Shown: positions 23,448 to 34,454, numbered from the stretch's first letter. The stretch is 64,000 nt of DNA from Jaltomata sinuosa (GCA_003996215.1 QJPP01007221.1:248001-312000), one strand, 5' to 3'. The notes: generated from the sequence alone by a model not told the origin. Numbers and translations: made by a program.

Positions 23448-23737
23448 CAGTGCGTGTGTACTGTATTTGAGGGTGTACACTACTCGCCTCTTCAGAATCA
23501 GATTCTATGGAAGGATCAGTTGTATCCCCACTACTTCTATCAAGCAACACTAGACTCTCAGCATATTCGCTCAAGAAGAACAAATCTTTCCCACCATGGA
23601 TACCAAAATCCTTAAATTCCTTACTCTCGGGATTATATGATAGAATTTCCCCAACACACTTTTCTACAAGAAATTGTCCATTTCTCCCGCAGACAATAGC
23701 ATGTGAAATCCCACTCCACAGAACAATAATAAATTTC
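23448..23737 (-). pseudogene. Extra inverted F-box tail present only in copy 2
   Basis: The minus strand reads GISHAIVCGRNGQFLVEKCV, LLSYNPESKEFKDFGIHGG-like, LVLLDRSSGDTTDPSIESDS and SSVHPQIQYTRTVMG. It is a third tail of the 7153 type and starts an additional module absent from copy 1. Confidence 0.7.
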
Positions 23738-24458
23738 GCAAAAGTATCATCCTCCCTAAGTCTCTTGTTTGCTCTAGTCCATATGGTCTGCACATGTTTT
23801 GCACTGGATTTGGGCTTGATCACAAAACCCATGATAATAAAGTGGTGAGGATAGCCTATCTAGGAGGATCTAATGATGTTTATATGCTGCCTCTGGGAGT
23901 TGAAGTCTATAAATTGAGTACAGGTTTTATGGGAAACAGTTAGCTCAAAGGGCTTCTTCAACATTAAATTGAAAATTGATTATTATAGTATTTACTTAAA
24001 TGGGGCTATTCATTTGGTTTCCTATAGTAAGAATGAATGTGGGGAAATCACTAATAAATTGTTGGTATTCGACCTAAGTAATGAGACATTTAGTGAAATG
24101 GGTTTGCCACGAGAGCTAGATCATGTTTCTTCTTTGAATTTGTTAGTTACTTTATGTGGGGAACATATTTATGTGATTTGGTACAAAAGAAGTTATGATC
24201 TTGGTCAATTATGTGATAGTTGTGTCATTTGGGTGATGAACCAGTATGGTAAAATGGAGTCGTGGATGGAGAAATTGATTGTGGATCTGAATAGTTGGAT
24301 TAACGATGCTATTGAGTTCACAAAAAAATGGGAAATTTCTGCTAATGCAGCATCCTGGAGATCTTTTATCATATGATCCAGAATGCAGGGAATTGAAGGA
24401 TCTTGATATCCATGGTAGGGGTGATTCATTCTTCTTGAGAAAATACGTTGAGAGCTTA
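23738..24458 (+). pseudogene. F-box FBA copy, + arm of the long hairpin
   Basis: It reads CTCFALDLGLI/HMFCTGFGLDHKTHD-type sequence, then VYMLPLGVEVYKLSTGF, KIDYYSIYLNGAIHLVSYSK, KLLVFDLSNETFSEMGLPRE, YVIWYKRSYDLGQLCDSCV, WMEKLIVDLNSWINDAIE and a tail cut at 24458 (LRKYVESL). Bases 23821-24458 pair with 24548-25188. Confidence 0.75.
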
Positions 24459-25188
24459 TAGACATAACACTAAATCTCAGGTTTCTCTTCAGATTCAGAC
24501 TTAATGGAAGGATCAGTTGTAGCCCCACTGTTTCCATCAAGCAACACTAAGCTCTCAATGTATTTGCTCAAGAAGAATGAATCACCCCTACCATGGATAT
24601 CAAGATCATCCAATTCCCTGCTTTCTGGATCATATGATAAAAGATCTCTAGGATGTTGCATTACCAGAAATTCCCCATTCCTTGTGAACCCAATAGCATC
24701 GCTAATCCCACCATTTAGATCCACAACAAATTCCTCCATCCACGACTCCGTTTTACCATACTGGTTCATAACCTATACAATACAACTATCACATAATGGA
24801 CCAAGATCACAACTTTCTTTTATACCAAATCACATAAATATGTTTTCCACATAAAGTAACTGACAAACCAAAAGAAGAAACAAGAGCTAGATCTTGTGGC
24901 AAACCTATTTCACTAAATGTTTCATCACTTAGATTGAAGACCAACAAGTTGTTAGTGATTTTTCCACATTCGTTCTTACTATAGGAAACTAAATGAATAG
25001 CCCCATTTAAGTAAATGCTACAATAATCAATTTTCAGTTTACTGTTAAAGAAGCCTTTTAAGCTATCTGTTTCCCATAAACCTGTACTTAATTTATAGAC
25101 CTCAACTCCTCGAGGCCGCATATAAACATCATTAGATCCTCCTAGATAGACTATCCTCACCACTTTAAAATCATGAGTTTTGTAGTAC
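23821..25188. repeat. Near-perfect long inverted repeat of F-box FBA sequence
   Basis: The + arm 23821-24458 (638 bp) and the - arm 24548-25188 (641 bp) encode the same FBA region in opposite orientation, with only scattered mismatches by eye and almost no length change. The 89-bp loop is the rest of the minus copy's C-terminus (TTDPSIKSESEEKPEI). A transcript through it would fold into one long hairpin. Confidence 0.85.
24470..25188 (-). pseudogene. F-box FBA copy, - arm of the long hairpin
   Basis: The minus strand reads YKTHDFKVVRIVYLGGSND, VEVYKLSTGLWETDSLKGFF, KIDYCSIYLNGAIHLVSYSK, NLLVFNLSDETFSEIGLPQD, KHIYVIWYKRKL, then after a frame change MNQYGKTESWMEEFVVDLNG, ISDAIGFTRNGEFLVMQHP, DLLSYDPESRELDDLDIHG and a normal stop (SEEKPEI). 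It is the best-preserved FBA C-terminus in the window, but the F-box end is missing. Confidence 0.75.
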
Positions 25189-25191
25189 AAC

Positions 25192-25504
25192 TCAATTACG
25201 TTCTGGTTCGAAATACTTGGAGTCGGCAATATGAATCTTCTGTATCAGATATTATCGAATGAAGGGTTAATATTGCATGTAGAATATGTCAAATTACTGA
25301 AATATGTTAATATGTAAATTGAGGATGAACATCACAAAATTTAAATTCAGATATTTTTAAAATTATAAATTTCTTTACAAATATTAGTTTCAACTAGAGA
25401 CGCATTTTAAATATTAAAACAAATTAATTTAAGAGAATTTCGTTCTTGTTTTTCGTTAGTTGACAGGTAAGTTTGCCAACTGATATCATCTGTGCATTAG
25501 TGTA
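25192..25504 (+). repeat. Duplicated flank, copy 2 (partner 10416-10753)
   Basis: See 10416-10753. In copy 2 it directly abuts the truncated F-box minus arm, so about 1.2 kb present in copy 1 (F-box motif region, SINE, spacer) is absent here. Confidence 0.8.
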
Positions 25505-25514
25505 AAGGGGAAGC

Positions 25515-25543
25515 ATCTATCTATCTATATATATATATATATA
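25515..25543. repeat. (TATC)n(TA)n microsatellite
   Basis: CTATCTATCTATATATATA-type simple repeat lying between the duplication end and the DUF4283 frame; the frame's C-terminus (YIYIYIDR) is encoded by it. Confidence 0.9.
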
Positions 25544-26281
25544 AGAGGGTAAGTTATCATAGACAAACTCTTGAAATTCCTCCACAATTTTACCAGTCTT
25601 TTTGTCCACAAATTGAAGCCTCAACCTGTCTGGCAATGTGTCCATTAAATCAAGAATCACCTTCACCCTTGTTGTACTAGGTCTTGACTTTGTTTGTGTG
25701 GCTTTATCGATGGCAATGGGTTTCCCAACTGCTGAAGCTATGGATAATAGTGACCTCTTTGCAAATAACTCCAGAGGCAAGTTTGGAAGAGAAATCCAAA
25801 CCACTGCCTTCATAGTTTCCTCCCTAGTGTTAAAACCAATCAACCATGGAAAAACCCTAATTTGATGCTCCTTTCCTTTGTGCGTAAAGTAGGTGACTGA
25901 CCTTAATAGAGCGTTTACAAAGTCATCATATTGATCAACCCTAATCAGTAATTGTTTAGGGGCAAGTAATCCAATCAAACACTGTCCCTTGATGCCAAAC
26001 ACTTTTGGTAGAAAAGTTCTCGTCGTTGGCAAATCTGGCACACCTGAAGAGAGCTTCACCACTATGGCTTGATGAAGTCCTTCCTCCTTAGCAAGTTCTT
26101 GTCGTTCATCTGTTGTAAACAGAAACATAGGAATCTTGTGGATAACTTCAACATGTTTTAGATTTGTTTTTGAAAATGATGACTCAATTGGTTTAGAATT
26201 TAGGCTTGTGGCATAAGAGACTTGAGGATTAGGATTAGAAGTGTGTTCGTTAGGGTTCGGAGAAGACTCTCCCACAACCAA
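25517..26281 (-). CDS. DUF4283-type LINE ORF1 reading frame, truncated
   Basis: A 254-codon open frame from MVVGESSPNPNEH. It shows a DUF4283-like core (KVFGIKGQCLIGLLAPKQLL, IRVDQYDDFVNALL, VFPWLIGFNTREETMKAVVW, ISLPNLPLELFAKRSLLSIA, VGKPIAIDKATQTKSRPSTT, RVKVILDLMDTLPDRL), the nucleic-acid-binding family found in plant LINE ORF1 and related proteins. The frame is open upstream of the chosen Met (TVATISPQPLVVGESS) up to the Sirevirus-like LTR at 26329, so the true start may lie across that insertion. The C-terminus runs into a TA microsatellite, with no zinc knuckle, so it is a fragment despite being open. Confidence 0.6.
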   Translation of the reverse strand: MVVGESSPNPNEHTSNPNPQVSYATSLNSKPIESSFSKTNLKHVEVIHKIPMFLFTTDERQELAKEEGLHQAIVVKLSSGVPDLPTTRTFLPKVFGIKGQCLIGLLAPKQLLIRVDQYDDFVNALLRSVTYFTHKGKEHQIRVFPWLIGFNTREETMKAVVWISLPNLPLELFAKRSLLSIASAVGKPIAIDKATQTKSRPSTTRVKVILDLMDTLPDRLRLQFVDKKTGKIVEEFQEFVYDNLPSYIYIYIDR

Positions 26282-26329
26282 AGGCTGGGGAGAGATGGTG
26301 GCAACTGTTAGAATGCTGACCCCCTAATT

Positions 26330-27168
26330 TGCCTAAGGAACAGGTTTAAGCAATCTGTTTCTTTGATGAATACTAGAACGTAAAGCAGTAAAAGGAGAAT
26401 ACACGATGTTTACGTGGAAAACCCCTGGCTCACAAGGGGAAACAACCACGACCTACACCTTTGTAGGATTTAACCCAATTTCACTAAATCAATGAGCCTC
26501 AACAACAGATTACAAACTCTGTAACCTAAGGAATTATAAACTCTAATTCCTAAACTCTACACAAACCTCCTCAGGTCTATGTGCCCAAGTTTTCGAGTTA
26601 TCCCAACTTGAAGACTAACTCCTAAGCCAGTTTATAACTCACTGGCACTAAGAATGAATGATTACAACTCGATGAAAAACAATACAAGTAACTTGACTCA
26701 AGAACTGTAAAGCATAGACTTAAGGAACACGTTCTTCAATCTAGTTTCTTGTATTGGCTACTCTTGGATCTTCATTCAGAACTCTCTCAATTTGATTGTG
26801 TTATGCTTGTAGCTCTCTTTGTAAGTACGTAATGTTTTTGTAAAACTTCTTGTATTTATGCTGAGAGTCCTCTCCTTGTTTTGGTTGATTTCCTTCCATA
26901 TTTGGGAATGCTTATCCTTGTAGGACTTGTCAGGTCAATCTCCTTGATTTCTTTCCTTGTGGGATTCCTCCTTATAAAAGGAAACTTTGTGCAAGCTAGA
27001 ATCTCCTCATAAACACGTTTTCTCCACACGCCTTTGCTCCTATCTTCGTGTCATCTACCTTCTCCTGATCCTAGTTAGATTCTGTGTAAGAGGAACAAGT
27101 CACATATACATGTTCCCTGCATGTGTTCCACAACTTTGTAAATCTTTAAAATCTACCTCGATCCAATA
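26330..27168 (-). repeat. 3' LTR of the Sirevirus-like element
   Basis: An 839-bp copy of 33331-34186 with few substitutions. Its outer start reads TATTGGATCG where the other LTR has TGTTAGATCG, so the TG terminus is mutated. The inner word ACGTGGAAAACCCC matches the other LTR. Confidence 0.88.
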
Positions 27169-27183
27169 AATTCTCCCTTTTTG

Positions 27184-27613
27184 ATGATGACAAACCCTTG
27201 CTTCTTGTATGAAAAATTCAACCTGTATCATGTCAGTTTTCTTAAGGCAAACTGCAAAAAGAACATATTAGAGGAATAGGTCGGACCGATGGGTTATAAA
27301 TACCACACAAGCAGCAATCATCTTCCCCCTTTTGGCATCATAAAACACTGTGAAGACACACAACATTCCAATTCAAGTAGTATTTTATACTCATGGACAC
27401 TAGGGCTATCACCTATGCAAACAATCAAAGAGTAAGAGCTCAATTAGCTATATCAAGGTATTTGCAAGTGCACAGAAGACAAGATGAGATTAGAACATAA
27501 ACCCAACATTTTATTAATCACAAAGCATGTACACTAGTAATAGAAATTAAAAGCTCAAAACATGCAAGTGTGAGAACAAAAAAAACACAGGTTGGGAAGG
27601 CTAGAAAGGCAGG
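27184..27613. other. 3' untranslated part of the Sirevirus-like element
   Basis: About 430 bp between the env-position stop and the polypurine tract, without an open frame of note. This is a normal non-coding spacer in such elements. Confidence 0.5.
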
Positions 27614-28699
27614 CTAGGCAGTGGGAGGTGGAGGGTCTTTCTTGAGCAGCTCATAGATTCCCTTCAGGCTTGCAGAGTTAGTGGCTTGCTCAGATGCTAA
27701 AGCAACTTGTGCTTGGGCAAGCTCACCCTTGAGCCTTGCATTTTCCTCCATTAACAGTGCATGCTCAAGCCCGTAGGTGTCATGAAGCTCAACTAATTCC
27801 TCATCATGGGTTGCTATCAGAGCAACCATCTCTACATCCTTGGCAGCCAACATTGCCCTGAGCAGCTGCAGTGGTGCATTGGCCCCTCTCCGAGGAGAAG
27901 GTATAGCAGCCTGGTTCACAGTACTAATTATATCTTTGGTTGTCTGATCTTTCCAGGCTTGAACTGGCACACCAAAGTGTTCAAACACTTCCCCCAACCA
28001 GAATCCATAGCCCAAGGCATGCTTGGTCTTATCCTGCTTGCAGATCCTGTGCATATGGCAGAGTATGAGTTTGGGCAGATTGATGGGAATCCTGGAGAGT
28101 AGCAACTGCATCAAGGTGAGGTCCATAAAGTTTGCCTCAGTATGTTTTTGTTCCTTGGGAAGCACCATCTTGTGCACCACATCAAACACCATCTGATGGA
28201 GAGGTAGCATAGCCCCCTTGTCCACCCTAGAGTGCCACTCCAAAGTAGGGTCATTAGCAAATTTCCTAGTAATATCCAAGGCTAAAGGCAACCCATCCAA
28301 GGGAGGCCATTTCCTCTTCACATAGTGACACCACCCATTATTTGGAACTCCCAAAATTTCAGCCAGTACAGTAGGGGTTAGGGTGAAAGGAACATCTCTG
28401 ACAACACTGGAGATGGAAGCTGAGGTACCTGTGGCATTCATGTAAAATTGTAGAGTCCCTGCATGAGCCATCTTTCGATGAGTACCACCCTGAAGGAACA
28501 AGTTTGACCAACCCTGTGCATCTATCAACACTAGCAGTTCCATCATCTTATCACCTGTAAACCCCGTCAATACTCTACCTCTTACCACAGTTCGTACCCC
28601 AATATTGATCATTCTCTCAGTTCTAGCGTCAATTGTTTCATCAATGGGTTCCATAGTGTCATCCTCTTCTTCTACATGCTCAGGGAGACCAGCCTCCAT
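27614..28699 (-). CDS. Env-position ORF, putative plant transposon protein domain
   Basis: A 361-codon open frame on the minus strand between pol and the 3' LTR. Its core matches my memory of the putative plant transposon protein family: VVRGRVLTGF, ELLVLIDAQGWSNLFLQGGT, FYMNATGT, VPFTLTPTVLAEILGVPNNG. The C-terminus (about residues 305-355) is heptad-rich and Ala/Glu/Leu-rich (LLMEENARLKGELAQAQVAL), a likely coiled coil. I see no signal peptide or fusion peptide. Proteins in this position are often labelled envelope-like, but nothing here shows membrane function. The Met chosen may be internal, as related frames extend to 29641. Confidence 0.75.
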   Translation of the reverse strand: MEAGLPEHVEEEDDTMEPIDETIDARTERMINIGVRTVVRGRVLTGFTGDKMMELLVLIDAQGWSNLFLQGGTHRKMAHAGTLQFYMNATGTSASISSVVRDVPFTLTPTVLAEILGVPNNGWCHYVKRKWPPLDGLPLALDITRKFANDPTLEWHSRVDKGAMLPLHQMVFDVVHKMVLPKEQKHTEANFMDLTLMQLLLSRIPINLPKLILCHMHRICKQDKTKHALGYGFWLGEVFEHFGVPVQAWKDQTTKDIISTVNQAAIPSPRRGANAPLQLLRAMLAAKDVEMVALIATHDEELVELHDTYGLEHALLMEENARLKGELAQAQVALASEQATNSASLKGIYELLKKDPPPPTA

Positions 28700-29641
28700 A
28701 TCCTCCTAAGAAGCAGCATCATCAGTATCATCTTGCTCGTGAGACTCTGAGGTGGAAGTCCATGATCATTTCCCTCACTATCAGTGGGCTCATCCACTAG
28801 CTGGGATTTGACAGAACCCCTGGAAGGAATAGGTTTCCTGACCTGTTTCTTTGGTAGTTTTGAGGGAGCAACACCCTTTTCTTTCCTTCTCCTTTCAGCT
28901 TCCTCCACTTCATCATCCAATATATCAATGGGATCAAGGGGAGGGGCAGAAGTACCTCTAGTGGCTCGAGGTCTTTTGGCTGCTGAGGTAACCATACTCT
29001 CTTCTAGACCCCTCTTGGTGGCCTTTGTCATTCGAATAGTGACAGGCGTGGCTACAGGAGCATGAGAAGCTTCTTCAAGTTCATCATCTGGTATTCTAAC
29101 AGCTTTGCATGAGGCCTTGCGTAAGGGAGACCTTACCCTTGGAGGAATTAAGTTGGCAATTGGTGTGTTGTTATTATCCTCAGCAACAGGTGCTAAATGG
29201 GTATGTTGAACCTATTCCCTTGAACCAGACCTGCCATCCTCCGCTTTCCTCTCAGCAGATGCACCCAAATTTTCTCCTACATGTGAACTAGGTTTAGCTG
29301 TGGGTTTCCCCCTCATGAGGTGCATCCTCTTTAACTTCCTCATCACTCACCATGTATTCATACTTAGATTCCCCCTTACGACTTGCACTGTCAATTTCAA
29401 AAGGTGCATCTTATTCTTCATATGGTACCATTGCATTAGAGTCATCACCAATCAATTCATCACCCAAAACTTCTGAAAATTGCTCCATATGAGCCATTCC
29501 CTGAGAATCAACAAGAATAACAGGAGGGAGGCGGACTGTAGTGACCTGTTCCTTAAAGGGAACTAGGGCATGAGTGGGTGATATGGAGGAACTGGTTGAG
29601 GCTTCTGGTGATTTTGGAGAGGAGGGTGATTTAGGTTCCAT
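28672..29641 (-). pseudogene. N-terminal part of the env-position ORF, frameshifted
   Basis: From 29641 the minus strand reads MEPKSPSSPKSPEASTSSSI to a stop at 29411, and a second frame (29031-28672) carries KRGLEESMVTSAAKRPRATR, DPIDILDDEVEEAERRRKE and KKQVRKPIPSRG. These low-complexity, charged stretches fit the disordered N-terminus of the same protein, split by at least two frame changes and stops. Confidence 0.55.
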
Positions 29642-29766
29642 AGTTGAAATGTGAGAGAAGAGAAGAAGTGAAAGAGGGTTTTGGTTTCGAAGAAGAAACT
29701 ATTGGAGAAGAAGAGATTTGGAGTGAATGAGGAGAATGAGTTCAAAAAAGACTTTAAATAGGGCAA

Positions 29767-30217
29767 TTAGCCATTTGACATTAAATGGAGTCCTTTAAGT
29801 GGAAGAGTCATATTCTAGGGAGGAGATTTTTGATTGACAACTGTCCAATCACGTCACAAGTGACCTGATTTGATTGTTTTTTTTCCTTTTTGGAGAATGG
29901 CACTTATAGGCTTTTAGGGTTAATGATTTCCTTGGTGGTTCAGGTGAGAGGGACAGGTACACATGCACAGTTTGAGCAATTAATTTCTTTAAGCATAGTG
30001 CACATACCTTGGATCTTTAATTTTGCATTGAGTCCTTGTCCCAATTTGACATCATGATTTCCTGTTGCACAGATAAATACCAAGTTATAGTGCTTGAGAA
30101 ACTTGAACCCTTAAAAGTGGCAAAGGGACATACAACTAAATGTACAAGACTGAGCATAAAACTTTAAAAAATAAAATGCAATATGTACAGTGTTCATTAG
30201 CCAATCACTGGGGGTAC
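29767..30217. other. Spacer between pol and the env-position ORF
   Basis: About 450 bp on the minus strand after the pol stop; no open frame of note. Confidence 0.4.
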
Positions 30218-33200
30218 TCATGTGATCTTAATCATCCACAGTTCCAATCTGTTCCTTTCAAAGTAATCCCTTGCCAGAGCCTTTGTGAATATATCCGTAA
30301 TCTGCTTCTCTGTGGAACAGAAGTGCATGGAGATCAATCCCTTTTTCACATTATCCCTCAGAAAGTGGTGTCTTATGTCAATGTGCTTGGTCCTTTTGTG
30401 TTGAACTGGATTTTTGGCAATGTTAATAGCACTTGTATTGTCACAAAAGATACGCACACAATCAATGTTCATCCCAAAGTCCTTAAGCTGTTACTTGATC
30501 CATAGTAATTGTGCATAGCATGAGGCAGCAACTATATATTCAGCTTCAGCAGTAGATAAGTCCATAGAGTTTTGCTTCTTAGTTGCCCATGAGATCACAC
30601 ATGATCCCAAGAAGTATTCCATTCATGTAGTGCTCTTTCTGTCCACCAAGTAACCTGCATAGTCTGCATTAGCATATCCTACAAGTTCAAAGTTGCTACC
30701 TTTGGGATACCACAGTCCCAAGTCAGTAGTGCCTTTCAAGTATCTGAGGATCCTTTTGACAGCTTTTAAGTGGGGTTCCTTGGGAGTGGTCTAGAATCTT
30801 GCACAAAGGCCTACATTGAAGATAATATCAGGTCTGTTGGCTGTAAGATATATGAGAGATCCAATTATTCCTCTGTACAGCTTCTGCTCCACTGCTAGAC
30901 ATGTTCCTTCCAGACCTAACTTTGTTGCTGTAGCTATTGGAGTGTCTATCTCCTTTGCATCTTCTATCTTGAACCTTTTGAGTATCTCCTTGGCATATTT
31001 CTGCTGATGAATCATTGTTCCTGAAGGGGTTTGTTTTATTTGAAGCCCCAAGAAAAAGTTGAGCTCTCCCATCATGCTCATTTCAAATTCTTTGCTCATT
31101 AGGGCCGCAATCTCCTTTGTGAGGGCCTTGCTAGTACCTCCAAATATGATGTCATCAACATATACCTGCACCACCAACAAATCCCTCCCTTTGTTCTTGA
31201 GGAATAGGGTGTTGTCAATCTTACCTCTAGTGTAGTCATGATCAAGAAGAAACTTTGAAAACCTTTCATACCATGCTCTTGGAGCCTGTTTGAGTCCATA
31301 GAGAGCTCTATCAAGCTTGTAAACATGGTCAGGATAGTCAGAGTCTTCAAATCCTGGAGGTTATTTGATAAACACTTCTTCCTTCAACAGCCCATTAAGA
31401 AAGGCACTTTTCACATCCATCTGGTAGAGAGTGAATTCCATGTAGGCTGCAAAGGCAATGAGAAGTCTGATTGCCTCCAATCTGGATACTGGTGCAAAGG
31501 TCTCATCATAGTCTATTCCTTCTTCCTGATTATACCCCTGGACCACAAGTCTGGCCTTGTTCCTTGTGACTGTTCCATTTTCATCCAACTTGTTCCTGAA
31601 CACCCACTTGGTACCTATGATGGTTCTATCATTTGACTTTGGTACCAAGTGCCAAACTTTGTTCCTTTTGAGCTGATTGAGCTATTCTTCCATAGCAATG
31701 ATCCAATCAGCATCTTGCAAGGTTTTATTGATTTTCTTGGGCTCTATCATGGACAAGAAGGATTCAAAGGCACAAAGATTCTTCAGTCCGGATCTGGTTG
31801 TTATGCCAGTTCTCAGATCAGTAAGGATGTTGTCTATTGGATGTGAACCTTGATATTTATCCTTTGAGAATTAGCTCCTGTGTCTCCTCAGTCTGATCTT
31901 CATCTTCATCCTGCTAACTTATGGTTTCATCATTTTGGTCAGCCACATGAACTTCATCATCTTTGTTGTGTCTGTCAGTTTCAGCTTCAGTTGAACCTGT
32001 TCCTCTAACCTGTTCATGCATAACTGGTTCAGAGGTCTGTGACAGTTCATCAATTTTCTGCACACTTTGGTTAGCCATAACATTGCTTTCATCAAATACT
32101 ACATGCACATTTTCCTCTACACAATTAGTTCTTTTATTTAGCACCCTATAAGCTTTACTATGTGAAGAGTATCCTAGAAAAAATCCCTCATCACTTCTGG
32201 TATCAAATTTTCCTAACAAATTCTTTCCATTATTGTGGATGAAGCATTTGCATCCAAAGGCTCTCAGATGAAAGATGTTAGGTTTTCTGCCTTTGAGTAA
32301 TTCATAGGGAGTTGTCTAGGAGAGGCCTGAACATGCATCTGTTGAGTATATAGCAAGTAGTGTTAATAGCTTCAGCCCAGAATTGGCTAGCCACATTACT
32401 AGCTATCATCATTGTTCTGGACATCTCCTGTAGAGTTCTATTCTTTCTTTCAACTACACCATTTTGTTGAGGAGTTCTAGGAGCAGAGAAGTTGTGATCA
32501 ATACCATGGGTGGAACAGTAGTCAGCAAATCTTGTATTTTCTAACTCAGTTCCATGGTCTGATCTGATTGTAACTAGTTGCTTGTCAAGTTTCTTTTCCA
32601 GTTTTCTTACTAAAGTGCAGAATGCCTCAAATGCATCTTCTTTAGAATCAAGAAAAACTGTCCAAGAGTACCTTGTGTAGTCATCAACTAGTACAAACAC
32701 ATACTTTTTGCCACCTCTGCTTTTTACTCTCATGGGGCCACAAAGATCCATGTGGACCAGTTCCAAGGATCTGGTCGAGCTTATCACCTGCTTAGTTTTG
32801 AAAGAAGATCTTACATGTTTACCTTGAGCACATGCAACACAAACTTTATCTTTCTTGAACTTAGTTTTAGGTAGTCATATTACCAAGTCCTTGGAGATCA
32901 ATTTGTTCAGTTGAACATGACTAGCATGCCCCAATCTTTTGTGCACTTGTCCATCACACTGAGACAAACCAGATCCTCAGCAGGGACCTTTGAGATATCA
33001 GCTGTATACACATGCTTATATCTTTGTCCAGTCAGGACAGTTTCCCCAGTGCTTAGGTCTATCACTTCCACACCTGTAGAATAGAAGGTTACCTTGTTTC
33101 CTTTGTCACAGAATTGTGAGATGCTGAGTAGATTGTGGTTCAGTCCTTCAACGTGGTATACCTTTTTAATTGAGTGCTCTTCAGACTTACCTATTTTACC

Positions 33201-33326
33201 AACTCCAGTGATCTTACCTTTCTTTCCTCCTCCAAAAACCACATTCCCTCCTTTCCCTTCTGCTAGTGAGAGGAATTTTTCTTTATCTCCTATCATATGT
33301 CTTGAGCAAGCACTGTCCATGTACCA
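30218..33326 (-). pseudogene. pol: Copia pol of the Sirevirus-like element
   Basis: Reading from 33326 on the minus strand: the protease site HWYMDSACSRHMIGDKE, GAG-pre-integrase (LLSISQFCDKGNKVTF), integrase with D, D and E visible (HMDLCGPM, IRSDHGTELENTRF, QQNGVVERKNRTL, 32787-32302), RT (KWVFRNKLDENGTVTRNKAR, 31648; catalytic VYVDDIIFGGT, 31160) and RNase H C-terminus (RIFCDNTSAINIAKNP, HIDIRHHFLRD, 30472-30218). Frames break at about 32890, 32290, 31900, 31660, 31360, 30790 and 30490. The catalytic residues are kept, which suggests fairly recent activity before decay. Confidence 0.9.
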
Positions 33327-33330
33327 ATGT

Positions 33331-34186
33331 TGCTTAAGGAACAGGTTTAAGCAATCTATTTCTTTGACGAATACTAGAACGTAAAGCAGTAAAAGGAGAA
33401 CACACGATGTTTACGTGGAAAAACCCCGGCTCACAAAGGGAAACAACAACGACCTACACCTCTGTAGAATTTAACCCAATTTCACTAAATCAATGAGCCT
33501 CAACAACAGATTACAAACTCTGTAACCTAAGGAATTATAAACTCTAATTCCTAAACTCTACACAAACCTCCTCAGGTCTATGTGCCCAAGTCTTCGAGTT
33601 ATCCCAACTTGAAGACTAACTCCTAAGCCAATTTATAACTCACTGGCACTAAGAATGAATGATATCAACTCGATTAAAAACAATACAAGTAACTTGACTC
33701 AAGAACTGTAAAGCATAGACTTAAGGAACACGTTCTTCAATCTGGTTTCTTGTATTGGCTGCACTTGGATCTTCACTCAGAACTCTCTCAAATATGAACT
33801 CTCTCAATTTGATTGTTTTCTGCTTGTAGCTCTCTTTGTAAGTGCGTAAAGTTTTTGTAAAACTTCTCTTATATTTATGCTGAGAGTCCTCTCCTTGTTT
33901 TGGTTGATTTCCTTCCATATTTGGGAATCCTTATCCTTGTAGGACTTATCAAGTCAATCTCCTTGATTTCTTTCCTTATGGGATTCCTCCTTAGAAAGGA
34001 AACTTTGTGCAAGCTGGAATCTCCTCATAAACACGTTTTCTCCACGCGCCTTTGCTCCTATCTCCGTGTCATCTGCCTTCTTCTGATTCTAGTTGGATTC
34101 TGCTTGAGAGGAACAAGTCACATATACCTATTCCCTGCATGTGTTCCACAACTTTTTCAATCTTTAAAATCTACCTCGATCTAACA
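33331..34186 (-). repeat. 5' LTR of the Sirevirus-like element
   Basis: On the minus strand it starts TGTTAGATCGAGGTAG and ends TTCCTTAAGCA; a TATA-like CATAAATATAAG lies near 33870. It is followed immediately by protease coding sequence, with no primer binding site. Confidence 0.88.
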
Positions 34187-34454
34187 GCAGGCATGGAGAT
34201 GGATAAATTGCCACCATGCCACCGAAAGAGAGGAGAGAGTCGTAGGTTTTTTTTTCTTGGGGTTTTGCGGAGAATTGGATCATGAGATTCTTTAAAAACT
34301 CTCACAGAATGATAGTCAATTATTTTCCTAAAAAAAGTGTAAGGCCTCTTATAAATTTGGCTTTAGGCCACAAATGTTATTGACCCACCCCTAGGCATGT
34401 CTAAATAATATACCCACACATGTCATGCAATTTATATGACTTCCCTCAGAAATT
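34187..34454. other. Possible 5' leader of the interrupted LINE ORF1
   Basis: The minus strand has an ATG at 34215-34217 region (MVAIYPSP) just before the LTR. It could be the original start of the DUF4283 frame at 26281, but no target duplication proves the join. Confidence 0.3.

Larger units (their letters stand above)
26330..34186 (-). mobile_element. Sirevirus-like copia element with env-position ORF, gag deleted
   Basis: Two direct LTRs (26330-27168 and 33331-34186) bracket a minus-strand pol and, between pol and the 3' LTR, a further reading frame, the arrangement of Sireviruses. The polypurine tract AAAAAGGGAGAATT lies next to the 3' LTR (27169-27183, preceded by CATCATC). The 5' LTR is joined directly to protease sequence: primer site, leader and gag are gone. 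Flanking bases (AATTA and CCTGC on the minus strand) do not match, so no TSD is seen. Confidence 0.85.

Noticed and set aside
27614..28699. True retroviral envelope gene
   Set aside because: No signal peptide, cleavage site or membrane anchor is visible; kept as env-position ORF only.
26330..34186. Target-site duplication around the Sirevirus-like element
   Set aside because: The flanking 5-mers AATTA and CCTGC do not match on reading both borders.
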